From Oscillospiraceae bacterium (GTDB taxonomy: Bacteria > Bacillota > Clostridia > Oscillospirales > Oscillospiraceae): 5,251 bases of DNA. The stretch covers positions 1-5,251 of the forward strand of contig JAEDKB010000137.1 of the NCBI GenBank assembly GCA_016296045.1, given 5' to 3'. Position 1 is the stretch's first letter; each line of letters starts with the position of its first letter. This document shows positions 5,223 through 5,251 of this stretch, in pieces. The notes beneath the pieces were generated by a model. That model made no database searches and was not told where the DNA came from. It worked only from the letters and a program-made list of their open reading frames with translations. The position numbers and the translations under genes were made by a program.

Positions 5223-5243
5223 GGAGGTCATGACTTCTTTTTT
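5212..5243 (+). terminator. Lysine-controlled intrinsic terminator
   Basis: GAAGTTATGAC (5212-5222) and GTCATGACTTC (5227-5237) form an 11-bp stem with one G-U pair and a GGAG loop, followed by T6 (5238-5243). It sits 29 nt after the aptamer, the standard position for an L-box off switch. The controlled gene must start after base 5251. Confidence 0.93.
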
Positions 5244-5251
5244 GTTGTAAT

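Overview
The window looks like chromosome of a low-to-mid GC Gram-positive bacterium of the class Clostridia, probably close to the Oscillospiraceae/Ruminococcaceae. Support comes from purine-rich AGGAG ribosome binding sites, sigma-A type promoters, an L-box (lysine) riboswitch with an intrinsic-terminator expression platform, and protein families common in gut Firmicutes. This placement is inference; no rRNA or other marker is present.

Layout, left to right. (1) 1-451, minus: the N-terminal 150 codons of a Pro/Gln/Tyr-rich protein that runs off the left edge. It resembles the disordered cytosolic head of a membrane-anchored protein, possibly an HtrA-type protease. (2) 559-1842, minus: an L-cysteine desulfidase / iron-sulfur serine dehydratase-like enzyme (UPF0597, CyuA family). 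(3) 1857-2447, minus: an XRE-family DNA-binding protein with four predicted membrane segments. It lies 14 bp upstream of the desulfidase and is probably in its operon. (4) 2448-2621: a divergent control region with a perfect 15-bp palindrome, a second inverted repeat, a sigma-A promoter and an 8-bp inverted repeat bracketing that promoter. (5) 2622-3200, plus: a small PAP2-superfamily-like membrane protein with altered motifs. (6) 3201-3459: a convergent gap with a sigma-A-like promoter aimed at a strongly structured segment of about 72 nt ending in T6 (candidate small RNA, or the PAP2 gene terminator), then a 12-bp hairpin that probably ends the minus-strand gene. (7) 3460-4776, minus: an FAD-dependent oxidoreductase fused to a C-terminal Rieske [2Fe-2S] domain (YhfW-like). 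(8) 4969-5243, plus: a consensus promoter, a complete lysine riboswitch aptamer and a terminator/antiterminator switch. The gene it controls lies beyond the right edge.

How the parts work together. The XRE membrane regulator and the desulfidase probably form one transcription unit, with the palindrome as the best candidate operator. The desulfidase would release pyruvate, ammonia and sulfide from cysteine. The oxidoreductase-Rieske gene appears monocistronic and diverges from the riboswitch leader. The riboswitch should repress a lysine biosynthesis or lysine transport gene when lysine is plentiful. No mobile element, CRISPR array, tRNA or rRNA was seen. The most unusual signals are non-coding: the candidate small RNA at 3302-3373 and the dyad-rich control region at 2495-2601.
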